A stretch of 64,000 nt of DNA. Source: Algoriphagus mannitolivorans DSM 15301 (lineage in GTDB: Bacteria > Bacteroidota > Bacteroidia > Cytophagales > Cyclobacteriaceae). Each line of letters begins with the position of its first letter. Positions within the stretch are counted from its first letter, which is position 1. The stretch is taken from contig NZ_AUBV01000013.1 of the NCBI RefSeq assembly GCF_000429425.1, forward strand, positions 1 through 64,000, given 5' to 3'. Shown piece after piece: positions 25,173 through 33,881 of the stretch. The translations under genes and the position numbers were made by a program. The notes beneath the pieces are model-generated. The model was given only the letters and a program-made list of their open reading frames with translations, had not been told where the DNA came from and did not search any database.

Positions 25173-26160
25173 GCACTATTTTTCCCAGTTGACTTCCTGC
25201 ACGCATTCTCTCAAAAGCCGCCAAAGCATCTTCAACTCCGAAGATTTGGTCAACCACTGGCTTGATTTTTTTAGCATTCACCAATTCAAGCATTCCAGCA
25301 AAATCCTGATCTGAGCCCATGGTCGAACCCATAAGCTTCAGCTGATTCCAAAATATCCTTCTGGCTTCCACTTTCCCCGGATTTCCTTGAGTGGCTCCGT
25401 AAAAAATTATCCTTCCACCCGGCTTGCAAACCTGAATTAATTGGTTCAGACCATCTCCTGCTGCTCCGTCAATGATCACGTCAAAGCCACCTGAATTCTC
25501 CAATGCTTGGGTTGTCCAATCCTCTGATTTGTAATTGTAGCCAAATTTAGCACCCATGGCCTTGGCTTTTTCAAGTTTATCCGGACTACTGCTGCTTACT
25601 GAGACATTTGCTCCCAAAGCAATTGCAAACTGAGCGGCAAATTGTGCAACCCCTCCTCCTATCCCAGTGACCAAAACTTGATCTGCTACTTGAACTTGAC
25701 CTTGATAGACCAGAGCCCGAAATGCAGTCAATCCTGCCAAGGGCAATGCTGCGGATTCCTCCCAGCTTAGGTGAACAGGTTTAAAATTTAATCGGTCCAC
25801 CGGCACGGCGACATATTCTGCAAAAGTCCCATTTCTAGGCATCCCGAGGATTTCAAAGTTCTTACTTTGAGCCAATTGGCTGTCCCCCCAATGGATTGCC
25901 GGATTAATTATCACCTCTTTCCCGATCCAATTTGAATCTTGGTCAGAAAAAACTTCTTCTACTATCCCAGCCCCATCTGAACCAAGAATAATTCCGTCCT
26001 TCAGGTTGGGATACAAGCCTTTTCTACTCCATTCGTCCCGATGATTCAAAGCTGCAGCTCTAATTCTCACCAAAGCTTCACCTTCTTTTAATGCAGGTTT
26101 AGGAACCTGAAGCATTTTTATCTTATCCGGGATGGTTTGATCTAAAACAATCGCTTTCAT
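25162..26160 (-). CDS. Zinc-type/quinone-oxidoreductase-like medium-chain dehydrogenase
   Basis: NADPH-dependent oxidoreductase of the MDR superfamily, 332 residues. The N-terminal GroES-like domain (AAALNHRDEWSRKG, GSDGAGIVEEV) is followed by the Rossmann domain with VTGIGGGVAQFAAQFA near residue 165. The usual zinc-binding Cys/Asp-His set of alcohol dehydrogenases is not seen (no Cys in the early loop), so the quinone-oxidoreductase or enoyl-reductase branch is more likely. The substrate is unknown. It lies 6 bp downstream of dnaB on the same strand and overlaps the convergent gene at its 3' end. Confidence 0.85.
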   Translation of the reverse strand: MKAIVLDQTIPDKIKMLQVPKPALKEGEALVRIRAAALNHRDEWSRKGLYPNLKDGIILGSDGAGIVEEVFSDQDSNWIGKEVIINPAIHWGDSQLAQSKNFEILGMPRNGTFAEYVAVPVDRLNFKPVHLSWEESAALPLAGLTAFRALVYQGQVQVADQVLVTGIGGGVAQFAAQFAIALGANVSVSSSSPDKLEKAKAMGAKFGYNYKSEDWTTQALENSGGFDVIIDGAAGDGLNQLIQVCKPGGRIIFYGATQGNPGKVEARRIFWNQLKLMGSTMGSDQDFAGMLELVNAKKIKPVVDQIFGVEDALAAFERMRAGSQLGKIVLSL

Positions 26161-26166
26161 GAATTC

Positions 26167-27750
26167 TTAGAATTGAGGTGGTGTAGGATCAACCTTCAGC
26201 AAATCATCGATCGAATCGTCATTGGCACGGCTTGAAATATTGACCACATTTTTAGAGTCAAAACTCGATACACCACTAGCCCCTGAAGTAAACTTATGGG
26301 AATAAGACACCTCTCCTGATGGATTGCTTGGGTAGTTAGAGGTAAAATCAAAATCCGTAAACTTGGTAAATCTACCCACAAATCGAAGCTTGACATTATC
26401 CAAGGAACCATTTCTGTGCTTGGCGATGATTACTTCCCCTACTCCTGCCGTGGATGCTCCTCCTTCATCTTCGGTAATACCGTAATACTCTGGTCGATAC
26501 AAGAACATTACCATGTCGGCATCCTGCTCGATCGCTCCGGATTCTCGAAGGTCAGAAAGTTGTGGCCTCTTGTCACCCCCACGGGTTTCTACAGCTCGGG
26601 AAAGCTGGGAAAGTGCAATAACCGGAATACTTAATTCCTTGGCAATCTTTTTCAAGGCTCTGGAGATACTCGCAATTTCCTGCTCTCGGTTTCCTCCTCC
26701 TCCGCCTTTGGTATCACCGGACATCAGCTGGAGGTAATCGATAACGATCATTTGAATGTCATGCTGAGCTTTTAGCTTTCTCGCTTTTGCTCTCAACTCC
26801 AAAATGGAAAGTGCAGGGGTATCATCCACGTAAAGTGGAGCTTTGGAAAGTTTCGCTGTCTTATGCACCAATTGGGCCCATTCGTGCTCGGCGAGGGTAC
26901 CTTTTTTGATTTTCTCCGAATCCAACTCGGCCTCTGAAGAAATCAGACGGTTTACCAACTGAACAGCGGACATTTCCAGAGAGAAAATGGCAACAGGGCG
27001 ATTATGATCCACAGCAGCGTTACGAAGGACCGAAAGTACGAAGGCTGTTTTACCCATCGCAGGTCGCGCCGCAATGATGACCAAGTCGGATTTTTGCCAA
27101 CCTGAAGTGACCCGATCCAAGGCCACCATTCCTGATGGAACCCCGGTCAGACCATCTTTCTGATTTTTTCGTTCTTCCAATTCTGCAATAGCATCCCGCA
27201 TAATAGACCGCATATCGGAGTAGTTTTTTCGGATATTTTTCTCAGAAATCTCAAATAGATTCTGTTCCATTTTATCCAAAAGCTCAAAAACATCTGTCGT
27301 GTCTTCGAAAGCATCCTTCTGGATTTCTGAGGAAATCCGGATCAAATCCCGTTTGATCGCCTGTTCGGTAATAATTCGGGAATGGTATTCAATATTGGCC
27401 GCAGAAGCAACCTTGGAAGTCAATTCGGTGATGTAAAAAGCCCCTCCGGCAATTTCCAGAGTTCCTGATTTTCTCAGTTGGGTAGTAACCGTCAAAAGAT
27501 CAATTGGCTGAGAATCAGAAAACAGATCCAATATCGCCTGGAAAATGACTTTATGAGCCTCTTTGTAAAAACTCTCAACTTTCAGAATATCAATGACATT
27601 GGTCAGTGCGTCTTTTTCGAGCATAAGCGCACCAAGTACGGCCATTTCCAGATCTACGGCCTGTGGAGGCACTTTTCCCAGGAAATTTGTAGGATTTTCA
27701 AAAGCAGGTTTCTTTCGGGTGATTCGAGGTTGGTTGGTATTATCGGTCAT
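26167..27750 (-). CDS. dnaB: Replicative DNA helicase DnaB
   Basis: The ring helicase that unwinds DNA ahead of the replication fork. With the ATG at 27750 it has 527 residues (the frame extends 20 codons further upstream, but those residues are not typical). The N-terminal DnaB domain begins PPQAVDLEMAVLGAL. The RecA-like motor has Walker A AARPAMGKTAF, then SLEMSAVQLVNRL, IVIDYLQLM (Walker B), LSQLSRAVETRGGDKRP, LRESGAIEQDADMV, and IAKHRNG. No intein is present. The TACATTTG promoter element at 27755-27762 sits five bases before the start codon. Confidence 0.95.
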   Translation of the reverse strand: MTDNTNQPRITRKKPAFENPTNFLGKVPPQAVDLEMAVLGALMLEKDALTNVIDILKVESFYKEAHKVIFQAILDLFSDSQPIDLLTVTTQLRKSGTLEIAGGAFYITELTSKVASAANIEYHSRIITEQAIKRDLIRISSEIQKDAFEDTTDVFELLDKMEQNLFEISEKNIRKNYSDMRSIMRDAIAELEERKNQKDGLTGVPSGMVALDRVTSGWQKSDLVIIAARPAMGKTAFVLSVLRNAAVDHNRPVAIFSLEMSAVQLVNRLISSEAELDSEKIKKGTLAEHEWAQLVHKTAKLSKAPLYVDDTPALSILELRAKARKLKAQHDIQMIVIDYLQLMSGDTKGGGGGNREQEIASISRALKKIAKELSIPVIALSQLSRAVETRGGDKRPQLSDLRESGAIEQDADMVMFLYRPEYYGITEDEGGASTAGVGEVIIAKHRNGSLDNVKLRFVGRFTKFTDFDFTSNYPSNPSGEVSYSHKFTSGASGVSSFDSKNVVNISSRANDDSIDDLLKVDPTPPQF

Positions 27751-27754
27751 AGAA

Positions 27755-27762
27755 CAAATGTA
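27755..27762 (-). promoter_or_regulatory. Candidate -7 element of dnaB
   Basis: TACATTTG on the minus strand is an exact TAnnTTTG box five bases before the dnaB ATG. A TTG at the consensus 19-21 bp distance is not present; the nearest are at 12 and 25 bp. If used, the dnaB transcript would be leaderless or nearly so. Confidence 0.4.
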
Positions 27763-27830
27763 TCTGCTGAAAGGCAAGAGTTGTAAACAAGTTTTCCCAA
27801 AACTTATCAACAGGCCAAATCAAGCAAAAA

Positions 27831-28538
27831 TCAAGCCTTGGTTAAAATCGTCTCTTTATAGTAAACTCCATTGCGGTATCCCCTAAACATGGAGCAAAGT
27901 ACAGCCCAGCTAAAGTGCCAGAGCATTTCCGAAACCGGGATCCCCAGAATTTTATATCCTAGAATGGGTTCATCATTCAGCATTCCATAGGTATCCCAAA
28001 AATGTGGATACAGAATTCCAAAGGTGATGTAATAGATCAAGATCACAATAAACAAGGTAGCAAAACCAGAAATCAGAGACAGACGAATCAAATCAGGTCT
28101 CTGGATCCAGATGTATGCTGCCAAGCCCATAAACGTCAGGAAAGTCACATAGCCTGAGTGAATTTTAAAACCCAGGCTAAATACCGTGAGGCTTAGGCAG
28201 CCCAGCAGCCATAAGAAGAAAAAGTCGCGGTTTTTGGCAGGAGACTGACGCTCATAATCCACCTCTTTTTTTGTAAAAGACGAATGAATATATCCTCCCA
28301 CTCCAAACATGGCAAAACCGATGATGAAATCCTCTATTCCTGGCCAACCTGTCTTCCATAACATCGGTGGCTTCCAGTAATCGTGAAAGTACCAGACTTC
28401 AGCAATGATTCCCATAAGTCCGCCCACCATTCCGACTTTGATCATCCCGCTTTTCCAGGGACTTTTTGCAAATACAATCAGCCAAGCCACCAGATACAGC
28501 AGGGAAAGAATCAAATAAGCATATTTGTCGTCCAGCAT
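27831..28538 (-). CDS. Multi-pass membrane protein, distantly lycopene-cyclase-domain-like
   Basis: A 235-residue integral membrane protein with about six or seven hydrophobic helices. Two related blocks occur: WKTGWPGIEDFIIGFAMFG near residue 63 and LGIPVSEMLWHFSWAVL near residue 200. The P-x-x-E pattern entering a helix, used twice, recalls the repeat unit of CrtY/CrtYc-d-type lycopene cyclase domains, which are also small polytopic proteins. This is a weak structural likeness only; no carotenoid gene is nearby. It could equally be a membrane protein of unknown function. It lies upstream of dnaB on the same strand. Confidence 0.6.
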   Translation of the reverse strand: MLDDKYAYLILSLLYLVAWLIVFAKSPWKSGMIKVGMVGGLMGIIAEVWYFHDYWKPPMLWKTGWPGIEDFIIGFAMFGVGGYIHSSFTKKEVDYERQSPAKNRDFFFLWLLGCLSLTVFSLGFKIHSGYVTFLTFMGLAAYIWIQRPDLIRLSLISGFATLFIVILIYYITFGILYPHFWDTYGMLNDEPILGYKILGIPVSEMLWHFSWAVLCSMFRGYRNGVYYKETILTKA

Positions 28539-28639
28539 TGCTAAAAATTTTGCCCGAAAATAGCCAAAATGCTTCCGGTTAAAAAAAACCCAAAATGAAA
28601 AATAGAAAGTCCCGTGGCTGACCTATTTTATTTTTAAGT

Positions 28640-28672
28640 TTGAAAGAAAAATTAATCACCACTTTTTCTTTG
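28640..28672 (+). promoter_or_regulatory. Candidate promoter of mpl
   Basis: TTG at 28640-28642 and TTTCTTTG at 28665-28672 (one mismatch to TAnnTTTG) are 22 bp apart. The mpl ATG at 28675 follows after two bases. Confidence 0.35.
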
Positions 28673-28674
28673 CA

Positions 28675-30027
28675 ATGAAAAAATATCATTTCATCGCCAT
28701 TGGCGGGGCTGTGATGCACAACCTGGCTTTGGCTCTGGTCAAAAAAGGCTACCAAGTCACCGGAAGCGATGATGAAATCTACGAACCATCGCGAACCCGT
28801 CTCGCAAAAGCGGGAATTCTGCCCGCTGACCAGGGCTGGTATCCTGAGAAAATCACCAAGGACCTTGATGGAATTATTCTAGGCATGCATGCCAGAATTG
28901 ATAATCCTGAATTAATTAAGGCTCAAGAGATGGGAATTCCGGTTTACTCTTTTCCGGAGTTTATTTTCAACCAAAGCCAGAACAAAAAGCGGGTGGTAAT
29001 TGCGGGTTCACATGGGAAAACTTCCATCACCTCCATGATCCTTCATGTACTCCAAGACCAAAAAGTTGATTTCGACTATTTGGTGGGAGCCCAGATTGAG
29101 GGATTTGAGCTTATGGTGGGATTGTCAGAGGCTCCCGTGATCATCATTGAAGGAGATGAATACCTGACCTCTCCAATTGACCGAACACCCAAATTTTTCC
29201 ATTACCATCATGACATTGTTTTGGTCAGTGGAATTGCCTGGGACCATTTCAATGTTTTTCCTGACTTCGAGGATTACAAGGCCCAGTTTGCCAAACTAAT
29301 GGATCAAACCCCACAAACCGGTCAACTGATTTATTGTGAGGTAGATCCATTGGTTAAAGCTGCGGCAGAGGCAAGTTCGACCGCAGGTCAAAAAACTTCT
29401 TATCAAGCCCATCCTGCCGAAATAAAGGATGGGAAAACGTTCCTTAAAACAGATTCCGGTCTGCTGGAGATTTCGGTTTTTGGAAACCACAATCTTCAAA
29501 ATTTACAGGGAGCTTTGGAGGTTTGCGTTTCCTTGGGGCTTAGCAAAGAGCAATTTTACCAGTCCATTCCAAGCTTTAAAGGAGCTGCAAAACGTCAAGA
29601 AATCCTCGCCAGAGGAGAAAGCGGAATACTCTTCCGGGATTTTGCACACGCACCTTCCAAACTCAAGGCTACCGTCAATGCAGTGAAGAACCAGTTTCCA
29701 AATCGAAGGCTGATCGCGGTGCAGGAATTACATACCTTTTCATCCCTCAACAAGGCTTTTTTACCAAATTATGCAAATTCCATGGATGAGGCAGACGAGG
29801 CTGTGATCTACCTCAATCCCCATGCGGTGGCCATGAAAAAACTTGAATTGATGGACGAGGAAACCTTGAGGAATGGATTTAAAAGACCAGATTTGAAACT
29901 ATTTACCTCAAGTCAGGCATTGAATGAATACCTGCTTAATCAAAATTATACTTATACAAACTTGTTATTGATGAGTTCGGGCAATTACGACAACCTGGAC
30001 CTCGAACCCATCAAAGCCAAATTTTAG
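28675..30027 (+). CDS. mpl: UDP-MurNAc : tripeptide ligase of peptidoglycan recycling (Mpl-type Mur ligase)
   Basis: A Mur-family ligase that re-attaches the recycled peptide L-Ala-gamma-D-Glu-meso-DAP to UDP-MurNAc. At 450 residues it matches Mpl length. The N-terminal nucleotide-sugar-binding glycine motif is IGGAVMHNLALAL, which has the MHNLA variant typical of Mpl rather than the GIGMSG of MurC. The ATP loop AGSHGKTS is at 110-117. Later blocks are IIEGDEYLTSPIDRTPKF, GIAWDHFNVFP and FRDFAHAPSKLKATV. The start is the ATG at 28675. Confidence 0.9.
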   Translation: MKKYHFIAIGGAVMHNLALALVKKGYQVTGSDDEIYEPSRTRLAKAGILPADQGWYPEKITKDLDGIILGMHARIDNPELIKAQEMGIPVYSFPEFIFNQSQNKKRVVIAGSHGKTSITSMILHVLQDQKVDFDYLVGAQIEGFELMVGLSEAPVIIIEGDEYLTSPIDRTPKFFHYHHDIVLVSGIAWDHFNVFPDFEDYKAQFAKLMDQTPQTGQLIYCEVDPLVKAAAEASSTAGQKTSYQAHPAEIKDGKTFLKTDSGLLEISVFGNHNLQNLQGALEVCVSLGLSKEQFYQSIPSFKGAAKRQEILARGESGILFRDFAHAPSKLKATVNAVKNQFPNRRLIAVQELHTFSSLNKAFLPNYANSMDEADEAVIYLNPHAVAMKKLELMDEETLRNGFKRPDLKLFTSSQALNEYLLNQNYTYTNLLLMSSGNYDNLDLEPIKAKF

Positions 30028-30120
30028 TCACATGAAATGCCCATGAGAAAATGCTTCTCACACAGGGGGATGATTATCCAGGGCATTCCATCTGACCATT
30101 AAAAATCAAATTATAAACAG

Positions 30121-30927
30121 ATGAAACTCAATATCAAAAACCCAATTGCATTTTTTGACTTGGAAGCTACCGGCACCAATGTCTCTACAGATCGAATCGT
30201 AGAGATTTCTGTCGTCAAATTACTTCCGGATGGTGGACAGCAGATTTATACCCGCAGAGTTAATCCCGGAATTCCAATTCCACTGGAGGCGTCATTGATT
30301 CATGGGATTTATGATAAGGATATCAAAAGTGAGCCCTTTTTCAAGGACATTGCGAAGGATGTTTTTCAATTTATCGGACAAGCTGATTTGGCAGGTTTCA
30401 ATGTCTTGAAATATGATATCCCTTTGTTGGTTGAGGAATTCCTGAGATCAGGAATCGATTTTGATCTGGATAAAAGAAATCTTCTGGATGCACAGAAGAT
30501 TTTCCACTTGATGGAGAAAAGAAACCTTACCGCAGCCTATAAATTCTACTGTGGAAGAACCTTGGAAAATGCTCACAGTGCCGAGGCCGATACCTTGGCT
30601 ACAGTGGATGTATTCCGTGCGCAGATCGAAAGATACCAAGGTGAAGAAGTAGAGGACCTTCAAGGAAACAAGCTGGGAGTTTTTGAAAATGACATGAAAA
30701 AAATCCACGATCTAGTCAATGAAAAGATGGTGGATTTAGCAGGTCGATTTATTTTCAATTCCCAGGGAGAAGAGATATTCAACTTCGGTAAGCATAAAGG
30801 AAAAACCATCGAACAGGCACTTAAAGAAGAGCCGGGGTATTACGATTGGATGATGAAAGGAGATTTTCCTTTGGATACCAAGAGAAAGCTCACTCAAGTC
30901 AAACTCCGTGGTTTTGGAATGAAATGA
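30121..30927 (+). CDS. DnaQ/ExoX-like 3'-5' exonuclease
   Basis: A DEDDh-type exonuclease of 268 residues. The acidic residues are FFDLEATGT (Asp/Glu), NVLKYDIPLL (Asp) and HSAEADTLATVDV (His and Asp). A C-terminal segment of about 45 residues (FNFGKHKGKTIEQAL ... YYDWMMKGDFP) is the small zinc-less SH3-like tail found in ExoX-type proteins and linked exonucleases. This makes ExoX-like repair exonuclease more likely than the polymerase III epsilon subunit. Its start is 93 bp after mpl. Confidence 0.88.
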   Translation: MKLNIKNPIAFFDLEATGTNVSTDRIVEISVVKLLPDGGQQIYTRRVNPGIPIPLEASLIHGIYDKDIKSEPFFKDIAKDVFQFIGQADLAGFNVLKYDIPLLVEEFLRSGIDFDLDKRNLLDAQKIFHLMEKRNLTAAYKFYCGRTLENAHSAEADTLATVDVFRAQIERYQGEEVEDLQGNKLGVFENDMKKIHDLVNEKMVDLAGRFIFNSQGEEIFNFGKHKGKTIEQALKEEPGYYDWMMKGDFPLDTKRKLTQVKLRGFGMK

Positions 30928-30933
30928 TCGGAA

Positions 30934-30993
30934 TCAGTAGGCAGTATGCAGTTGACAATTTATTGGCTACTGCATACTGATCACTGGAAATTG
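30934..30993. repeat. CAGTAGGCAGTATGCAG inverted-arm repeat
   Basis: The left arm (CAGTAGGCAGTATGCAGTTG) and the right arm (CTACTGCATACTGATCACTGG) are complementary with a short loop. They fill the whole gap between the convergent exonuclease and M48 genes, so they could end transcripts from both sides. Confidence 0.65.
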
Positions 30994-30994
30994 T

Positions 30995-31783
30995 TTACTT
31001 ATTATAATACTCAAGCGCTTTGGCCATATTGGCGTTCAATCTTTCGATTCTGCGGTCAGGTCCAGGGTGAGTGGATAGGAATTCCGGTGGAGCCTCACCG
31101 CCTACTTTTGCCATTCTCTCCCAGAATACAGGAGCCGTTCTTGGGTCATATCCTGCCATCGCCATAAAGATCAATCCGAGTTCATCTGCTTCTAGCTCAT
31201 GCTTTCGGGAAAATCTCAGCATTTCCAATTGAGACCCAATACCTACAGATTGCAAAAATATCTGTTGAACCAAGGTTGGGTTTTGCCCCATGGCCGCAGA
31301 GAGGAAAGACAATCCAAAATTGGCAGCCAATCCATTGGACATTCTTTCTCTAGCGTGTGAAGCCACCGCGTGGGCCACTTCATGTCCCATGACCACAGCT
31401 ACCCCATTTTCATCCTGACACACCGGCATAATGCCTGTGTAAAACGCAACTTTCCCTCCTGGCATACACCAAGCATTTACCTCTTTGGATTCTGCAAGAT
31501 TAAATTCCCAATTGAAAGTTTTTACCAGATCATCATACCCCTCCTGAATTAGGAATTTTTCTACAGCTTGGGAAATTCTTTTCCCAACTTTCACGACTCG
31601 TTGACCATCAGCAGTATTGGTTACCAATTTAGCTTCAGCCTTAAATTTCTGATATTCGGTTTCCACCAAAGGCATAATTTCCTCATTGGAAACCACCGCC
31701 AGCTGGCTTCTGCCAGTCAGGGGGACCTTTGCACAAGCATAGGCCATAAGCCCAACCAAGAATATTAACAATATCTTTTTCAT
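30995..31783 (-). CDS. M48-family metallopeptidase, lipoprotein
   Basis: A periplasm-facing zinc protease related to BepA/LoiP, which clear misfolded outer-membrane proteins. The start is ATG at 31783 (another ATG two codons upstream); a 262-residue product. A lipobox LMAYAC (Cys near residue 17) gives a lipoprotein. The zinc motif HEVAH is in VVMGHEVAHAVASHARER, and the third ligand Glu in RKHELEADELGL. NAWCMPGGKVAFYTG is the conserved edge strand. The end of the gene lies two bases from an inverted-arm repeat. Confidence 0.9.
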   Translation of the reverse strand: MKKILLIFLVGLMAYACAKVPLTGRSQLAVVSNEEIMPLVETEYQKFKAEAKLVTNTADGQRVVKVGKRISQAVEKFLIQEGYDDLVKTFNWEFNLAESKEVNAWCMPGGKVAFYTGIMPVCQDENGVAVVMGHEVAHAVASHARERMSNGLAANFGLSFLSAAMGQNPTLVQQIFLQSVGIGSQLEMLRFSRKHELEADELGLIFMAMAGYDPRTAPVFWERMAKVGGEAPPEFLSTHPGPDRRIERLNANMAKALEYYNK

Positions 31784-31879
31784 AGTCATTTAATGTTTCT
31801 TTATCCCAAATTTTTCAAAAAAAGTACCAATGAATACCACTTGATCAAAATTTATTATTTTCAAATCTAAACTAAAGAA

Positions 31880-32386
31880 ATGGAACCTACCCTAAAACCC
31901 CACGTGCTCAATCAAAAAGCAATTGACTATCAAGGCAAAATGACCAATCCCGTAGTTTTTTGGTGGGCAATGTTGTTCAAATTACCATCTGCAGTTTTTT
32001 GGAAATTGAGAATAAAATCTCTGGATCCTGAAAAGTGCCAGGTGACCATCCCCTATTTTTGGCGTTCCCAAAATCCTTTTCGCTCCATCTATTTTGCCGC
32101 ATTGGCAGGTGCTGCTGAATTAAGTACAGGAGCTCTTTGTCAACTGGCTTTGGCTGGAAAGGGTGCCTTCAGTATGCTGGTGGTTGATTTTCGGGCCGAA
32201 TATCACAAAAAAGCCAATTCCAAAATCACCTTTACCTGTGAGCAAGGCACAGAGCTTTTTAATCTGATTGATAGTCTAAACGTAGGTGATACCAATCAAT
32301 TGACTATGATTTCGGAAGGGAAAAATCCATCTGGTGAAGTCGTGGCCAGATTTTATGTAACCTGGTCCTTCAAAAGGAAAAGTTAA
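31880..32386 (+). CDS. DUF4442 hotdog-fold protein
   Basis: A soluble 168-residue protein with the hotdog fold of acyl-CoA thioesterase relatives (DUF4442). Visible blocks are NPVVFWWAMLFKLPSAVFWKLRI, VTIPYFWRSQNPFRSIYFAALAGAAELSTG (the helix that lines the substrate pocket in hotdog proteins) and MLVVDFRAEYHKKA. Substrate unknown. Its last bases overlap by 4 bp the end of a convergent gene. Confidence 0.8.
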   Translation: MEPTLKPHVLNQKAIDYQGKMTNPVVFWWAMLFKLPSAVFWKLRIKSLDPEKCQVTIPYFWRSQNPFRSIYFAALAGAAELSTGALCQLALAGKGAFSMLVVDFRAEYHKKANSKITFTCEQGTELFNLIDSLNVGDTNQLTMISEGKNPSGEVVARFYVTWSFKRKS

Positions 32387-33117
32387 TCCATCAAAACCGC
32401 CTCAAGTCTTACAAACTCCTTCAGGGATGCTAAAACCCGTTCACTGGACCAATCCAAAAACTCATGGCTTTGGTGGAATTCATTAAACCTGACAATCATT
32501 TTATCCCAGGACGAGCGATCCATGTCATACATTTCCATCAGTTGATTCCTTACAGAATCCGCATCGATCACCTCCAGATATCCCGCTCTTCTTCTTTCTT
32601 TTTCCAGCTTTTCCTCATAGGCTTTCAATTCCCTATTTCTGCGAGTGAGTGAAGAAAGAACTCCAGAAATGGCAATTCCGCCATGAAGGTTTTCATTGGT
32701 CAAGGGTTGAACTCCGACTGCCTTGCTCAATGACCTTGGGCTTTCAGGTTCATTTTCCGCCAAGTACAGTTTTCCATCCTTAAATCGAAACCGGTAAGGC
32801 TCTGCCTCTACTTGGAAAGTAGGCAAAAGCCTGGCTTTGTCATGAATTTCGATTAATAAAAACCTGTCCGAAGTCAGCGTCAGTTCTTTTTCCAAAAATC
32901 CTGGAAAAGACACCACAAGCGTATCACCAATACTGGCTTTTACCTGGAAATAACCGCGCTCGTTGGTAAAAGCTTTGGATTTGCCTTTGACCTGAAGAGA
33001 AACGCCCTCCAAATATTTCTTATCCAGAGCATCCAATACATTCCCTGAATAAGTGCTTTGTGCAAATACTGGTAAATTGATCAGGAACAGGAAAACTAGA
33101 AAAACAGGGCGCCTCAT
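32383..33117 (-). CDS. Secreted protein with a carboxypeptidase-regulatory-like beta domain
   Basis: A 244-residue exported protein with a signal peptide (1-19, ending FAQ). The N-terminal half, about residues 22-105, is a CarboxypepD_reg-like beta-sandwich (TYSGNVLDALDKKYLEGVSLQVKG; FTNERGYFQVKA; GDTLVVSFPGFLEKEL), a domain frequent in outer-surface proteins of this phylum. The C-terminal half is helical and charged and matches nothing I recognise. Role unknown; surface or periplasm. Confidence 0.8.
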   Translation of the reverse strand: MRRPVFLVFLFLINLPVFAQSTYSGNVLDALDKKYLEGVSLQVKGKSKAFTNERGYFQVKASIGDTLVVSFPGFLEKELTLTSDRFLLIEIHDKARLLPTFQVEAEPYRFRFKDGKLYLAENEPESPRSLSKAVGVQPLTNENLHGGIAISGVLSSLTRRNRELKAYEEKLEKERRRAGYLEVIDADSVRNQLMEMYDMDRSSWDKMIVRFNEFHQSHEFLDWSSERVLASLKEFVRLEAVLMD

Positions 33118-33185
33118 GGTTTTCCAAAGGTATTTCCAAAAAAAGAAAGGTGAAAAATTAACCGGTTAAAGAAACTTAAGCTCCG

Positions 33186-33848
33186 TCACTTAATATCTAA
33201 AAGCATGTCTGTACCCAGAAATTCGGGAGTTTCAGTTCTATACCAAGTTCGGTTTTGGGGAATTTTCATTCCAGCAAATTCTTTTTCCCCTTGCAGATAT
33301 ATGATTTCGCCTTTCTGATTGGGCTCATCCTGATAGAATTTATAAGCTTCCATTCGGTAATTATCCGGGTTTAGGTAGAAATACCATATGTCCTTTTCAT
33401 AAGGAACCCGCACCACCCGATATGACTTTCCTTCCAAAACTTCCTCTCTCACTGAATCCTCGATCCTAGTTCCTTTGTCCATGAGTTTCATTGGCAAGCC
33501 CCACAAATAGCAATAATAATTGCGCATTCTCAGAGCCCTTTCTTTTTCGATTTCTCCTTCAAATATCTCAAGGGAGTCATTTATAACCTGATAGTGTAAG
33601 CCTTCAATTTGGTAAGTAAACTTCCCCTCTTTGTTGTTAAGCGTGAATTGATAATATCGGGAGTCCCTACCTGCAGGAAGACTATCCTGAATCACAAAGC
33701 TGGCTTCTAGGTTTTTCCATTTCCCTTCAGGATCATGATAGGCTATCGAATTTTCAATCATTTCTTTCCCTGAAAGAGGTCCCGTGTTGGGGGTACCGCA
33801 AGCCGACAAAAAGGAAATTACTAGGATTGTTATCGAAACTCGAATCAT
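33186..33848 (-). CDS. DUF6503-like lipoprotein
   Basis: With the ATG at 33848 it has 220 residues and a lipobox SFLSAC (Cys near 16). The longer frame to 33932 would overlap gluQ and lacks a signal peptide at its start, so the shorter form is chosen. The mature part is beta-rich with many aromatic residues (YHDPEGKWKNLEASFVI; YYQFTLNNKEGKFTYQIEG; PYEKDIWYFYLNPDNYRMEAYKFY), like outer-membrane-lipoprotein-type domains that bind lipids or peptides. The family assignment is from memory of similar Bacteroidota proteins and is tentative. Confidence 0.65.
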   Translation of the reverse strand: MIRVSITILVISFLSACGTPNTGPLSGKEMIENSIAYHDPEGKWKNLEASFVIQDSLPAGRDSRYYQFTLNNKEGKFTYQIEGLHYQVINDSLEIFEGEIEKERALRMRNYYCYLWGLPMKLMDKGTRIEDSVREEVLEGKSYRVVRVPYEKDIWYFYLNPDNYRMEAYKFYQDEPNQKGEIIYLQGEKEFAGMKIPQNRTWYRTETPEFLGTDMLLDIK

Positions 33849-33881
33849 GAGAATTTGGGTTTGTCTCTCTAATTTAGCCAA

